Source: Brachynemurus nebulosus (taxonomy: Eukaryota > Arthropoda > Insecta > Neuroptera > Myrmeleontidae). From it: a DNA stretch of 64,000 nt. The position numbers and the translations under genes are program-made. Positions within the stretch are counted from its first letter, which is position 1, and every line of letters begins with the position of its first letter. Location of the stretch: contig JAPWDM010000015.1 in assembly GCA_035578155.1 (NCBI GenBank), forward strand, positions 1,379,001-1,443,000. Reading direction: 5' to 3'. Positions 23,490-36,065 of the stretch are shown piece after piece. The notes under the pieces were generated by a model that saw only the letters and a list, made by a program, of their open reading frames with translations, was not told the DNA's origin and ran no database searches.

Positions 23490-26050
23490 GCTATAAAAAT
23501 TTCAACATGAATATTTAATGAAATAGAAAAATTTTTGCCATTCAATTAAAAACACACATTGGTAATTAATATTATTTTATAAAATTCGGTAAAGTATTTT
23601 CAACTTGTTATAAAAATTTCGAAAACTTGCTAACATTGTGTAATAAAGGTGTAACAAAACGACATAATACATATATTGAGTATAGTATGAACTATTGAAT
23701 GGTGATGACACAGTTTAATGAATGTCGCGCCACGGTGGTGATACATATACAGTTGTTGTAAAAAAAACACTTGTTTAAGTAATAAAATTTAACATTAATA
23801 AAACAAGTAATTATCTATAAGTAATAAAAATTGACATTCATAAAACAAGTAATTATAATGAACGATATGAATTTTAATATATGAATTTAACATAAACACT
23901 TCAACTTTTATAATAAGTGAAAGTACTTCTTGACCACGATATCGGTACGTAGTGTAGCTAATATAGCGTAGCTACATATATCAACAATCATTTTACATCA
24001 GAACAAGTCAGATGTTTAGGTAAACAGCACACTTGTATTGTAACTGATTTGCAATTGTTATAAGAGTTTGATTGTTGATAAAAACTCTTGCGCAATAGTA
24101 TAGTTTTAGGGTAAAATTTTTAAAATACGTAATTTTTATGTGTGACATTATAAAATGTCACTCACTAAAACTTAATTTGCAAACATAATAAATAAATAAA
24201 TATAGAAATAAATGTTAAAACGGTATACATATCTAAACATATTTATTCAAAAAAATAAAAAAGAATGAGCCACCTTTTATCTATGCTACGTCTGGTACAC
24301 TCTGTATTTTCATATGTGTCACTCGATTGATATCAAAACCATGAATAATAAGAATCGTCGGAGTTAATACAATAAACCCTTTCGCGCCAGAATTTACCAT
24401 TTTAGTTACTAGAACCTTCTATTAGATAACAAAAAAATTCGAACATTCTTGTACTGGTCATTAGATGATCCATATCGATGATCCGACGATAGTTAATAGT
24501 TTTTCGAACAAAGACAAAAGGGGTGTGGTAGATAGTTCGATAATCGCTATTAAATCCGCGAGTGGATATTTCTCATTCGTAATTTACAACAAAAGGAATT
24601 CTAAGTGGAATAACAAAATTTTACAATAAAGTAAGTCTTCTGATTCATTTTATCTTTCTTATTTCATTGTTCAGTTAACGACTTTTAAAGTATAAAATAA
24701 TGGACAATTAAAATTAAATGTTAATGGAACGCGAACGATATCAATCGAGAAACTCATGAAAATAATCCACAAATTGCGTTATAATTTCAATTTATTTGGA
24801 GAAAAAAAAAGCTTCAGATAAAAATAAAACAAAATAGCTAGGTGTAAAATTGGGCTTAACCCCCTGTATAATATTTCTTCACATACCATAATTGCTAATA
24901 GTAACCCCAGGCGAGACATCTATAGTTGTGGATTATTCACAACACCATAGACGTTTCGAAATAAAGATTGGATCATGCTTGGTAGTGATAATTAAATAAT
25001 TATCAATTCAATCAAGACGATGCAGTACAAGAATTCAATATTAGAATAAATAATATTGCATTAATTTTACGTTTAAATTTATATTTAGGTATAATTGTAG
25101 ATTCTAATTTGATAATTATTTAAATTAAATGTATGTCGTTGACGGTAATAATAGATAAGATGTTTATAATTTGAAAATCCTGCGCATTAATTATCCAATC
25201 CAGTATTTGTAATCACGTTTATTTGAAAAATAAACTATAACTGTTAAATCGTATATTATCTTTTAATCATCATTACCTACTCATTACCGAAAGATAATTT
25301 TTTTTATTGCAGCATTTAACTAATTATTACGTTTACAAAAAATTTATGCAACGTACCGACCTGAATGAGGAACGCCATCAACCACCACGTATCACAATCA
25401 CCAAAACACACAGTATTAAACAGTATTAATTAAACAGTATTAAGACTCTACAATAAGCTGATTACACACATTAAACAACTTAACACTCACGATAACAAAA
25501 TTATACTAAACAAACTACAAACTAATGACGAAAATAGATAATGTAATAATAGAATAAATAATAATTACATTAAAATACAAAATTGCTATATACCAATCAC
25601 ACATAAAAAAAAAGAATTTAAATCAATCAACACCAGACTACATACACACAACACATCCAAACAACTAATGGCTTGCTAATTGGTAGCGTTCTACATCGTC
25701 CCCTCGAGTAAAGATAGACCGGCGAAACAACCAAGTCGTTAACAGTCAGTCCGTGTTTACGTTTAAGCCTTCCCCTGCCCATCACAACACACAAAGGGGC
25801 GTTGTTCTTGGGTGTTTCACCTGTCCTGGTTAAAATTCACATCACCTCTATAGCATCGTTTGAGAATAGCAGCAGCGCCACGCAATCCACAGTAAATAAA
25901 TTTAATTTTTTTTAAATGTCACATATGCAGTTCATAAATATTTCTGTACTACAAAAATATTTATTGCATTTATATTTATCGACAAATTTAAAAATGTGGT
26001 TTTTAATTGCTTAGTAATATTCTTTTTGTAAAGTATATTTAAAAATATTT
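23485..26050. other. Intergenic DNA with one dispersed repeat
   Basis: No gene is supported. Bases 24024-24095 (AACAGCACACTTGTATTGTA onward) recur in direct orientation at 26051-26122, so an unidentified repeat family is present. Confidence 0.5.
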
Positions 26051-26272
26051 AAACAGCACATTTGTATTGTAAGTGATTTGAAATTGTTGTCAGAGTTTGA
26101 TTGTTGATAGAAACTCTTAAGACACCCACCATTACTGCCACCGTCGAAACCGCCGCCGCCGCCGCAGCCTCAGCCGCCACAGCCTCAGCCCCCGCAATCA
26201 CCACCGCCGCAACTCTCACCACCACCTCCGCTACCATCATCACCGCTACCACCGCAGTAGAAACTCTATTCA
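26051..26272 (+). repeat. Dispersed repeat copy followed by a CCN-triplet tract
   Basis: Bases 26051-26122 copy 24024-24095. From about 26128 to 26266 the strand is built of CCN/CAN triplets, strikingly GC-rich here. One plus-strand frame reads as proline-rich (KPPPPPQPQPPQPQPP) and ends at TAG near 26258. Another frame gives poly-Ala. There is no ATG in the proline frame, so it is either an exon or an expanded triplet repeat. Confidence 0.45.
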
Positions 26273-26741
26273 TACGCTTTTCCATTACTTTTTTTTGTTC
26301 ATTTCATAAAGGATATACATATTTCAATGTGATTAAATTAAATTTTTCACAATAATTAAACTGATAAAAACAACTGATGAGTTTTGGAGATAACTATAAA
26401 ATTTGTGAGTAATGGAGAGTTTATATAGAGAAAAGTCACGTTATTTAGACATGTGATCACAAAACAAGAATTTTCCAGTAATTGTTCTAGAAAATCATGT
26501 GGCTGAGTTACACCTAGCCTACATAACCAAGGTAAAATGATGCAATCGAAAAATTTTTTTCTACATATGACCATGGAAATTTTTCTTAGAAGTAAGAAAA
26601 CAACATTAATCGTTCATGCATATATGAATTTATAATTAGTTGGAAAATTTTCTATTAGCACACTCACATATCACATAATCAACCAACTATCATGCGCTCG
26701 TGTGTACAATACTTAGCACATTTAATGCATACATTCTCAAT

Positions 26742-26815
26742 ACGTGCCGTAGAGCAACGGTTAACATTACCGCGTCGTAAGCAAAAAGACCCGTGATCGA
26801 ATCCATCAACTGACA
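26742..26815 (+). repeat. tRNA-derived SINE head
   Basis: GTGCCGTAGAGCAACGG resembles an A box and D arm, and GTGATCGAATCC resembles a B box 35 bases later, at the spacing of a tRNA gene. The sequence is not a clean cloverleaf. The body following it is AT-rich with no clear tail. Confidence 0.4.
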
Positions 26816-26864
26816 GCATTTTATTTAATTTGAACACCATTACTGAGAAATATACTCACCAAAA

Positions 26865-27105
26865 TGATGCGTGGTGGGTTAATTCCAAAAATTCGAATAA
26901 CCACCAAAATTAGAATGTCAAAAAGTACCAAAATTGTCAAAATTAGGATCCATAGGGCCAACTGTAAAAATTGCCAAAATAAAGGTCAATGACTTCAAGG
27001 TCAACGGGCCAACTGCCAAAACTTGAAAAATCACCAAAATCGGTCAAGACCAAAATTAGAGGCCAAAAACTCCCAAAATTTGGCCCGGGCCAATTACCAA
27101 AAATT
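26865..27105. repeat. Iterated CCAAAATT-type degenerate repeat
   Basis: The words CCAAAAT(T), GTCAAAATT and GGGCCAACTG recur about every 15-40 bases in this block. It directly abuts the gypsy-like integrase fragment. Confidence 0.5.
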
Positions 27106-27124
27106 GGATAATTAATTAGCTAAT

Positions 27125-28290
27125 TTGCATAAAAATTTTCCCATGTTCAAGTGGCCCCATACCTACTGGTGGAAGAATAATGACACAAATATAGAAAATG
27201 TGGTGAAACGGTGCAAGGAATGCTGTTTGATGCAGAAGAACCCTGCTAAAGTACCTATACAAGTTGGAAAGCGCCAAAAGAGCCGTACTTGGAGTCGTAT
27301 TCATATCGACTATGCTGGACCATTCATGAACCAATATTTTCTGATTGCAGTAGACGCCTACACTAAATGGTTAGAGGTCATTCCAACAAATTCTATTATA
27401 ACTACAGCAACTATTAACATTCTAAAGAAGCTGTACACCACATTTGGTTTACCAATAACTCAAGTTTCTGACAATGGAAGACAATTTAGATCAGAAGAAA
27501 TGCGAAGATTCTTAAAAGAAAATGGGATTCAGGCAAAATTTACAGCACTATTTCATCCTTCCTCCAATGGACAAGCAGAAAGATATGTACAGACGGTGAA
27601 GAATAAACTTAAAGCCATGGTTAATGAAGAAGGTTCAGTACAAGAGAAACTACAAAGATTTTTAATGATGTACAGAAAAACACCTAACAATGCTACGGGA
27701 TTAAGTCCGGGAGAAATGATGTACAAAAGAATATACAGAACAAGGATTGACTTAGTAAAAAGAAGAGAAGAGAAAAAAGATTACAGCAATGAGGAGATAG
27801 TGATAAATAAAGAGTTCCAAAGAGGAGCGAGAGTTCAGATTAGAATGTACGACAGCAACAAATGGAAATTTGGGAAAATAATAAATAGGAAAGGAAAACT
27901 ACATTACGAGGTGGACGTGGATGGAAGAATACACCAATGACACGTAGATCAAATCATAGGAACTGCATGCAGCAGCGATAACAATAAGATACCAAATACT
28001 TACCTGTTAAAAACAAGAGATCTATAGGAAAATTTACATGCACCAAAAATACCTGCAAAAAAAAGCCTCACAAGAAGTGAATATTCACCACCCGGGCTGA
28101 GCCCTGAAGTCAACAAGCCAGAAAATATTTTACCTGTAATAAGAAGTTCAGAAATACCTAAACCTACAATGACTACCGCCTTCGGAGACTCCTACTATGC
28201 TACTTCATAGATCGACACCAGCCATAGTGGAACCACGTCGAAGCACTAGAATTAGAAGGGAACCAAACCGATTGGACCTTTGAATTAATA
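27125..28290 (+). pseudogene. Gypsy-like integrase, 3' end of pol
   Basis: The frame 27125-27940 (271 codons) begins inside the zinc-binding region (CKECCLMQKNP). It has all three catalytic residues in context: SRIHIDYAGPF, QVSDNGRQF and HPSSNGQAERYVQTVKN. The frame stops at 27940, but the same frame continues after the TGA with HVDQIIG, and later RSTRIRREPNRLDL ends near 28281, the usual tail of gypsy pol. All upstream domains are missing, so this is a 5'-truncated remnant of a different gypsy lineage from the one at 11-16 kb. Confidence 0.85.
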
Positions 28291-28500
28291 ACGAGGGAGA
28301 GTGTTAGACCCTAGAGTTCCTGAACATGCCTAACACGACATTCGCAGAATATTCTGAACGCAGTCAATACGTCATATTGCATAGAGATATATAATAATAG
28401 AGATTGTTCACTACTACATTCACGACCTTCCTTTGTTAGTTTCATAGCTGTAACTGATTTATACAAAAATTAATAAAGGTCTATTTGATATTATTAAATT
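28291..28500 (+). repeat. Probable 3' LTR of the second gypsy-like element
   Basis: A purine tract (CGAGGGAGAG) is followed at 28302 by TGTTAGACCC, the expected LTR start, and a polyadenylation signal AATAAAGG lies at about 28470. The right end is not defined and there is no second copy in the window. Confidence 0.5.
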
Positions 28501-28520
28501 GTTGTATTAATTAATAAAAA

Positions 28521-28808
28521 TCACGTACACAGCATTTTGTTATAGGACAGATTTTCAACTGAATCTCTCTCTGGATCATTTAAGGGAATTCGTTTTGAAA
28601 TTATTATTCTACATTTTGTGCACAATTTGCTTCCAGGAATAAGATTTATATTTTCCTTATGTTTTTTTACAAAATCTAATGAAATTTCTCTCAAACTTGT
28701 TTGCACTTTTTTTCCCTCATGTAACCTTAGTGGATTACAACAATGTCTTTGGTTATTAGCATAATTAACTAAATATTTTTTGTAATGATTTTTGCACACT
28801 TCTCGCAA
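28521..28808 (-). pseudogene. Fragment of a Cys-rich, TE-associated protein
   Basis: 95 codons with a zinc-binding look: QRHCCNPLRLHEGKK and, 40 residues later, PGSKLCTKCRIIISKR. I have seen CC-x-P-x-x-x-H plus LCxxCR arrangements in repeated insect and cnidarian proteins of unknown function. The frame lacks a convincing start and ends without other domains. It may be an exon of a dispersed element. Confidence 0.4.
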
Positions 28809-28809
28809 A

Positions 28810-30798
28810 TAGTTGCGTTATATATTTGTTCTTAATAACAATAACTGAAAATCTTTTCTGGCCATTTCACTAATTTTCTTAAACTCATTTTCTTCTGAAC
28901 AATTCCCGATATCAAACAAATGAATACATACTGAACACATATTAAAGTTTGAATTATTTAAAAAATTATATTAATAATAACAAGCCAAATTCAAAAATTT
29001 CAACTAAAAATATAATAATTATCAACTGTGCAGTCAACTGATTTATACCAAACTGACGTACCATTTTATTTTCAAGTAATATATTTAAACCAAAATAAAG
29101 TATAATTTAGTAAAAAATGGAAAACACTTAAAATATTTCATACAAAAATCTACCCTCGCCAGTCATCACACATCGTATTATTTGTATATAGAGACATCCA
29201 CATTCTCTAGACATTATTTCGTAGTATGTATTATCAATGAATATAATATACGTACTTTGATAATATGTGATGTTTTAAATATGTATCCTAAATAAATCCT
29301 TAAAAAAAATATATTCAGTAAAACAACCACTATTGTGATGTCAAAACCTTTAACTTGCAATAATTTATGTATTTTTGTTGCGGTGACTCATGGCATGTGT
29401 CGTAAATAATCTAAATAGGTAGGAGCAAAATTTTATTCAATAATATTTAGCTAATGCTCTCTTTGTGTTTTAAGCCCATTTTAGGTCTTTAACAAAAATT
29501 TCGCATTGCTACATAATAATACATTTAAGAACTAGTGTGAATCATATCTAAACGAAGCTAAGGACATTAAAAACTTCTGGACTATTCTATATCAAAAAAA
29601 TTTTGAGTTTTGGTAATAAAATTTTTTAAAGGCAAAACCCCATAGATTTTCTTTCGTCATTTGATAGTACCTAAGTAGTACTATCGATAGAAATTTAAAA
29701 CGTCCAAATCGATTCATAAACTTTTTTGAAAATTGCAATTGAAATTTTAAATTATAAAATTCAATTACTTGAAAACTATTAAGTTTAACTAAGTGAATTT
29801 AGGTATGTTACTTACCTATTGAACACACTAATGATTGATGTCATTTTCCTCTTTTCCATTGCAATTGACTCGGAGATAAACGGAAAAAATCATTTTGGTA
29901 GGTTTGCACATGGGTCACTTTGTCCACATGTATCCTACAGAAGCAAGCAGATATTGCAAAACTTATAGCCCAGCACAACTACACAACACTTATAGATTAT
30001 AAAAATATAACAATTATCAAAATTTAAAACTATGACTTTTTGGGTGGCTCCCGTTATGCGGGAATTACCCAGGTACGATAACTAACATATATAACTATTA
30101 GTAAAAAAATTAAAACGTAGTTTCAGTATACACATTATTTTATTTAGTGATGAAAAATTATTATAATTCATTTAAATTATAATTCGAGTAAAATCGACAA
30201 CAAAACTTATCATTAAAATATTTGCACACATTAAAATATAAAATAATATGTTGTGAAAAGTATATATTGTACACACAAAAAAATGAAAATATTTAACTTT
30301 TATGTTCGGAAGTATCTTCTCGCTTTAAACGCCTATAGTAATCTCCTAACAGAGCTGCATCCTAACGACCTTAAAACCGTTCTTCAAGTCTTTGTGTATC
30401 CTGGTGAAACTTCTCTTATTCATCACTTACAGCTCCAAGATTTTTTTTTTTATTTAGAAATTAGCGCAAAGTAACTTTGGCCATACGCGCTATTTGATAT
30501 AATTTTTGGTTATAATTGAATGGTTACAAGATAGTCAGTTAATCATAAATGATATCAAAAGGTTACAAAATAATCTTAATACCAAAATAAAATTTAATAA
30601 AAATAAGTTGAATAAAAATCAAATGTGTATAAGAAATATGTAACGGGATTATTTTTATTTTTACTTGACGTTATGTAAACTTGATGTTTAATTTATAAGT
30701 AAATTGTTGATATTTTTATGCAAAACCTACACTTTATAATTTATTAAATATGTTAATACGTTTTAGATACATAAAGATATTTTCCAAGTTTTGGACAT
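28810..30798. other. AT-rich intergenic DNA
   Basis: No supported gene or element. Confidence 0.5.
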
Positions 30799-30800
30799 TA

Positions 30801-31196
30801 GGGGAAAGCGGGGCTATATCGTACAGCGAGGCTAAACCGTACACCCATTTTTCGTGTCTAGACTTCAAGCTAGAAGAGTCCAATCAGTGCCGCTACCTAG
30901 CGCCAGACCCCGCAAACCTACAAAATAGAATTCATTCAATTGCGTGCATGAGTGCCAGTGTGACAGTGAAAAAACTTGTTTTTATATTTTTTCTTATAAT
31001 TTTGAGGTGAGTTGAAACCTTTATTTATAAGATAGTTCATATAGATAGTTTTATCCTTATGATCGTAAGAAACTACTTTGCTTAAGCTCTCTTTTGATCA
31101 CTAATGTTAATTAGTTAAGCGACGTAATTTGAGGTTAGGCTATTAAATTCCCACAAGGTACAAATGGGGCTAAACCGTACAAAAGTGTACGGTATA
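30801..31196 (+). mobile_element. Left end of a pogo-like transposon
   Basis: TA then GGGGAAAGCGGGGCTATATC at 30801 matches the inverted right end of the pogo-like element at 52.9 kb. The 15-base word GGGGCTAxAxCGTAC recurs inside it (about 30813, 30830, 31166 and inverted at 31184), as it does in the 52.66-52.72 kb end. A donor-like TTTTGAG/GTGAGTTG lies at about 31005. The transposase is absent, so this is a truncated or internally deleted copy. Confidence 0.65.
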
Positions 31197-31383
31197 AGTA
31201 GTGGGTTTTGGTGCGTTCTAAGCCATTCCTTTAAGGAATAAGATACGTATAGCATACCCTTCATGTATGCGTACATATATATATATAGCATACTCTTTGA
31301 GAGGTGGTACATACAGAGTACATACACCTAACTTTCGTCAGAATGAGTGATGCAGTCTGTTCAGTTGTCCCTGGGATCAAGTT
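31197..31383. repeat. Long-range inverted repeat, copy 1
   Basis: Matches 49448-49636 in inverse orientation over about 187 bases at high identity, including ATAAGATACGTATAGCATAC. The two copies are 18.3 kb apart. Both lie beside pogo-like motifs. Confidence 0.85.
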
Positions 31384-31529
31384 CTGTTGGGTTCACTTAG
31401 AAAAAAATTTTGCTCCACCCACCGCCGGTGGCTTCTAGAACCGCCTCGGTAGTTTTGCCACGTCCCGGGGTCACTCAAAAATCGGGAGGTGGGGAGGTGG
31501 TTCCCGTAGCGCCATATTTCTACTACTTC

Positions 31530-33115
31530 GATTCCAAAGGACGCGAGATGTTACGGTGCATTAGTACATATGTATGTGTTATTAAAAGATTTTATTTGTT
31601 CTAATGTAAGCATACTAAATGTCCTTGGCCGCAAAATGTGGATTGATAATCATATGTTTGCACAGTAATAGAATTTTACGTTCAATGTATTACATATTGC
31701 AATACAGTTGCAAGACATATTTTTTTTAATTACATATGTTATAATTTTATGCAATGGTAGGTATAGTATTCTCTTTAACGAAAAAAATTCCAACGTACTT
31801 GTTTATGCAGGCTCAGCAAGTTCTATATGAGAATATAATTTCATTTCCTCTTTATATAGCGAACTAATTTATATACTGATTTCGTTTTTTCTACTCAATC
31901 ATTTTTTACAACATTTTGTATCGACCTAGTTGTTTGTTAATATTTAAAAGACTGTATATTTTGAAATAAATTTTTTGTATTAACTGCATAGGTTAGTTTT
32001 TAATTGTTATTTTGAATTATTTTAGTATTGTTATATAGTATTACTCAATTAGAAAATAAGATCAGCCTGTAAAGAATTAATAAAAAATAGATACAATATT
32101 ATTTAGTGGTAAGTAGAATTCAGTTAATATAAATATTTTTTTTGACTGAAAATAATGTTATAAAATCTTCTAATTTTTTCAGGTAGTACTAAAATGAACG
32201 TTAACGATTTAAGTGATACTGAGTCCATCGATTCAGAAGATTCCTTTGAATCAATTTATTCCTTTTCCAGCGCTATCGAAAATATATACATAGACAGCAG
32301 ATTAGATATAAGTATTACGATGCAAAGACGTATTTGGCATGAGTATTATGATCGTGAACTTACAATCGAGCAATTAAGGCGTCGATATACTGACGCTGAT
32401 TTAGTGATAATATTGCATTTACGTCGAAGGTGGGAGGAAATTGATAGAGATGAAGACTTTATAAGTGAAAGTGAAAGTGATTTAGGATTTGTGAGTGGTG
32501 AGGACGAAAACAGCAGTAACTCAGGGTTTATAAGTGACGAGAGTGAAATTAATGGTAATAATTTAGGACCTAATGAAGAGTAATAAATTCAATCTTCGAA
32601 ATTCTATATTAATACCTCAAAGACAAATACAACTGACAACAAACGACAGCAATATGTTATAAACTTTATTTGATATGTTCAGTAAATTTTGTATTTATTA
32701 TATTTTGTATTTTGTGTTTCTAAAATTAAATAAAAAAATTCAGTATTTTCGTAAAAAAATCATGTTTACATAATAAAAAGTGATTTTTGTATTTCGCCAG
32801 TTAATAAATTTTTAATAATGTGCCTGTTTTTTTTCTTTTTTTAAATCTATACTTAATAAAACATTTTTTAAAAGAAAAACCCATCTTTTTATTCACACCC
32901 ATCCCTACATAAAAAAATAAATCAAATTAATTTTTAATATTATACCTCAAACATGGTGCAGTAAGACATCTGGTTACGTAAGACATCTAGGCGGAAGTTT
33001 TTCGTACTTTACTGGTAGCTGAGTACATATGTGTTGTTAGCCAGCGTCTGAATGACCTTGGACGCGAGATGCTACGGTGCATTAGTACGTATGGGTTATT
33101 AAGAGATTTAATCAA
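31530..33115. repeat. Segment bounded by a short direct repeat
   Basis: GGACGCGAGATGTTACGGTG and the next 40 bases (31539-31600) recur at 33060-33110 with few changes. The 129-codon acidic ORF lies between. The pair could be a target duplication plus homology or remnants of one repeat. Confidence 0.4.
32194..32583 (+). CDS. Small acidic protein, unknown
   Basis: An uninterrupted 129-codon frame opening MNVNDLSDTESIDSEDSFES. The ATG lies 12 bases after a good splice acceptor (TCTAATTTTTTCAG at 32169-32182), so an upstream untranslated exon is likely. AATAAA overlaps the stop region at 32583. The ends of the protein are Asp/Glu/Ser-rich. The middle is basic and helical (MQRRIWHEYYDRELTIEQLR, then LHLRRRWEEIDRDEDF). 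I recognise no domain. It could be a host gene or a regulatory protein of a transposon. Confidence 0.45.
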   Translation: MNVNDLSDTESIDSEDSFESIYSFSSAIENIYIDSRLDISITMQRRIWHEYYDRELTIEQLRRRYTDADLVIILHLRRRWEEIDRDEDFISESESDLGFVSGEDENSSNSGFISDESEINGNNLGPNEE

Positions 33116-33544
33116 AGGTTAAATGGACGGAACATACTAGGAATATTTTTTTATTAGTGTACGTAACGACATCTGTCGGCGTTTTAGTTCGATCTAATCA
33201 CATCAGCAAACTTATCATCTGTAATGAGTCAACAAGTTATATTCACATTAATCTAATAAAGTGACATAATTAATTTAGAGAGGTCAGTATATGTATATAA
33301 TTTTGCGATATGGAAATATGTACATGTTAGATGTATAGACAGTTTCAAAAAAAGTTGTGTTATTTCAATTACACTAAAGCTCGCATGCAAAATTTATGCT
33401 ATTCTCAGTCACTGAAATTTTATTCCCAGCAATGATATAACAGTTAAAAAATTTTTCTCTACAATAAATCAAGTATATTTTTTTATAAAATGAACACTTA
33501 AATTGATATGAAAATTCTTAGCGTGTAAATACAAAATACAGCTT

Positions 33545-33815
33545 CAGAACAAAATTATTGGTAAAATAGAATCCTTTCAGAATAAAGTCCTAAGAATAAG
33601 GCACCGTGGTACATCTGTAATAAATAACTATACAGCGAAACTAGGCTGGAATCCGTTTAATGATATATCACCAAACTAGCAAGAAATTTCTACAACAACC
33701 AACGATCCTATGAACCGATTAATAATAATTTAAACCTCGAAGTTAGGCCCAACAACTGAAAGACGTCTGCCCCCAACAGTTCTAATGAAACATACTGTAC
33801 ACAATAGCAAATTTA
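33545..33815 (+). pseudogene. LINE 3' coding tail
   Basis: Two plus-strand frames contain pieces like the C terminus of jockey-type LINE ORF2: KIESFQNKVLRI, then LARNFYNNQRSYEPINNNL. A frameshift and a stop separate them. It is only a short remnant, judged on motif style. Confidence 0.4.
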
Positions 33816-34398
33816 AACATCTACTTTTATTACAATAACACCTATATGTACTTATAAGCCTACATAAGTCTTAAATAATTTGACTGATGTTTATCATATC
33901 AGTACCATATTATTGTTAAATTTTATAATAAAAATAGTTTTCAACAAAAAAGTTTTTTCACATGTCGTTTCTAAGTTTCATTTCAGAGAAATATAAACAC
34001 AGGAATGTTTTTAAGAAATGTGAAATCTCTCTTTTTACTTTTTGATTAATAACTTATAAACATATTAACAAATTGAAATTTTTAATATTTTAGCATAATT
34101 TTTAAAAATTTATTTCTATAAAATAATTTCACTGTCTATACATACAAATTATAAAAAACGTTTATTAAGCAGAAAAATATTACATATTTATATCAACGTT
34201 GTAATGGTAATGATAAATCTACATTCTATAATATACTTACATGTAATACATAGATACACTCAAGTAACAAATTTTTCACACACCAATTACAATTATATAC
34301 CTTAAATTTTTTTATTGTTCATCATTTAACATCATTAAAAAATCTATACAGCTGGTATATGTACTGCACACATAATAATTTTTATAAATTATACTTAC

Positions 34399-34420
34399 AT
34401 GCATAAATTAAAAAACTTAA
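34399..34420 (-). other. Untranslated micro-exon downstream of gene B
   Basis: 22 bases bounded by the strong acceptor GTGCTTTCTTTTTCAG and the donor GTAAGTATAA. The corresponding element behind gene A (35758-35780) has the same acceptor TTTCTTTTTCAG, the same donor and similar content, which supports both. Confidence 0.45.
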
Positions 34421-34747
34421 CTGAAAAAGAAAGCACTAAAAAAAAACACTGAAAAAAAAATAATTGTTTGGACTTGGGTAATTAGAAGAAAAAAGTCAAA
34501 ATTTTTTAATAACTAATTTTAATTAAAAAAACTAACTTATAAAATAACTTACTAAACTACTAACTAAACTAATAAAAATAAAAAAAATATATACTAAAAT
34601 ACTAGCTAAACTAATAAAAATACAAAAAAATATATACTAAAATCCTAGCTAAACTAATAAAAATACAAAAAAAAATATATGATAATTCTGAAACAAAAAA
34701 AAAAAATTAATATTTATTCCAAATTTTGTAGACTTAAAAATGTTACC

Positions 34748-35188
34748 TTAATTAATATATATTTCTAGGTACCCCATTACGTGGTCTACATAGTAGACCA
34801 CTTGAAACCCCAAGAAGTCGCCGATCGAAATACTTCCGGGGGGGAAATCATTCTCCCCCAACATTATCACAACTGGGAGATGCTAAATATAAGCAAAAAT
34901 TTAATTTTAATAACTATTAGTAAATTTTTAATGTTAAGAGTGTTAAAATTTTTTAGTAAAAGATGATAGTTTAACAATTTAATAACTATGATATACACAA
35001 ATTTTACATCTAACACATATATTTAAAAAAATTTAAAATAACTTACACTTATGTTTGGGGGCAATAGCCCCCTCAATATTTCCACAATTACTGAAACTGA
35101 AACAAATCAATAGAATTATCGAATTATCGAATATATCATTATAATTTTGAAGAAGTATTTACAATAACTTACTTTCCAAATCAGCCAT
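34748..35188 (-). CDS. Gene B of a tandem micro-exon family, 64 codons
   Basis: Three coding exons fit together. Exon 1 is 35188-35173 (ATGGCTGATTTGGAAA, then donor GTAAGT). Exon 2 is 35090-35047 (acceptor TTTCAG, donor GTAAGT). Exon 3 is 34882-34748 (acceptor GCTTATATTTAG). Phases are 1 and 0, and the joined frame is open to TAA at 34748. Exon 3 begins HLPVVIMLGENDFPPG and holds IGDFLGFQVVYYVDHV. A further donor (TTAAG/GTAACA) follows the stop by one base. Gene A has the same exon number and phases. No signal peptide or known domain. Exon 3 is locally GC-rich. The model is mine and needs transcripts. Confidence 0.6.
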
Positions 35189-35757
35189 TGCACCTAAATC
35201 TGACTATAATTTTAACAGCAGGTAATGAAAATATTAATTGCTATGATGAATTAACAGTAATGAACTAAGTTTTATAACTTCAGTGAAACCCGAAATGTAT
35301 GTAGGTGTATGAATTTTCGCTGAGAAAAGCTAAAAATCTCAAAAAGATTCTTAATTAACAATTACATATAAATCTAAGCTTTTTTTGTATACAACTGATT
35401 ATAAAGTCATTTAACATTTTTAAAAGTTCTGAAAAAATGATTTGCAGAAAATTTGATGTGAAATTTTTCAAAAGGGACCGATTGAGACAAAATTTTTAAC
35501 GAGGAAATTGATTGGGAGTAAATTTTCGATATGAAAAGCTACCTCAAGAAATTAGCAGTAATGGATGCTTTAAAACATCCTTCACCTTACATCTTAATTT
35601 TCAAAGTACTTTTTCAGCTAATATTTTCATCAGTTTTCAAATTAGGATACACTCATTTTTTAACCATTTTTAAGTCAAATGAAAGTGCCCAAAAAATTAA
35701 AAAATGGATTCCATTCATTGAAATCAATTGCTTTATATAAATATAAAGTATACTTAC

Positions 35758-35780
35758 GCATGAAATTAAAACTTAAGTAG
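35758..35780 (-). other. Untranslated micro-exon between gene A and gene B
   Basis: 23 bases between acceptor TTTCTTTTTCAG and donor GTAAGTATAC. Either a 3' UTR exon of gene A or a 5' UTR exon of gene B. Confidence 0.45.
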
Positions 35781-36065
35781 CTGAAAAAGAAACCACTAAA
35801 ACAAAACACTGAAAAAAAAATATTTTTAAACTCCGGTATTAAAAAAAGAAGAAAATTAAAATTTTTTAAAAAAATTATTTATTTTTACTATTTATAAAAC
35901 TAACTAACTATTTAACTAACTAACTATTTATAAAACTTTTTTGAAAACTTATTAAACTAAACTAAACTAAAACTAAAAATTTTTCTCCAAGGATCTAGAA
36001 AAAAACAAAAAAACAAAAAATTTATATTATTCCATTTTTTTGGCATAAGTTTTTTAAATTTACCT

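Noticed and set aside
26049..26355. Alanine/valine-rich proteins on both strands
   Set aside because: Alternative frames of a CCN triplet tract. Only the proline frame has any claim, and it has no start codon.
35531..35740. 69-codon plus-strand ORF
   Set aside because: AT-rich composition, no splice or promoter context, antisense to the micro-exon gene region and no homologous frame at the paralogous position.
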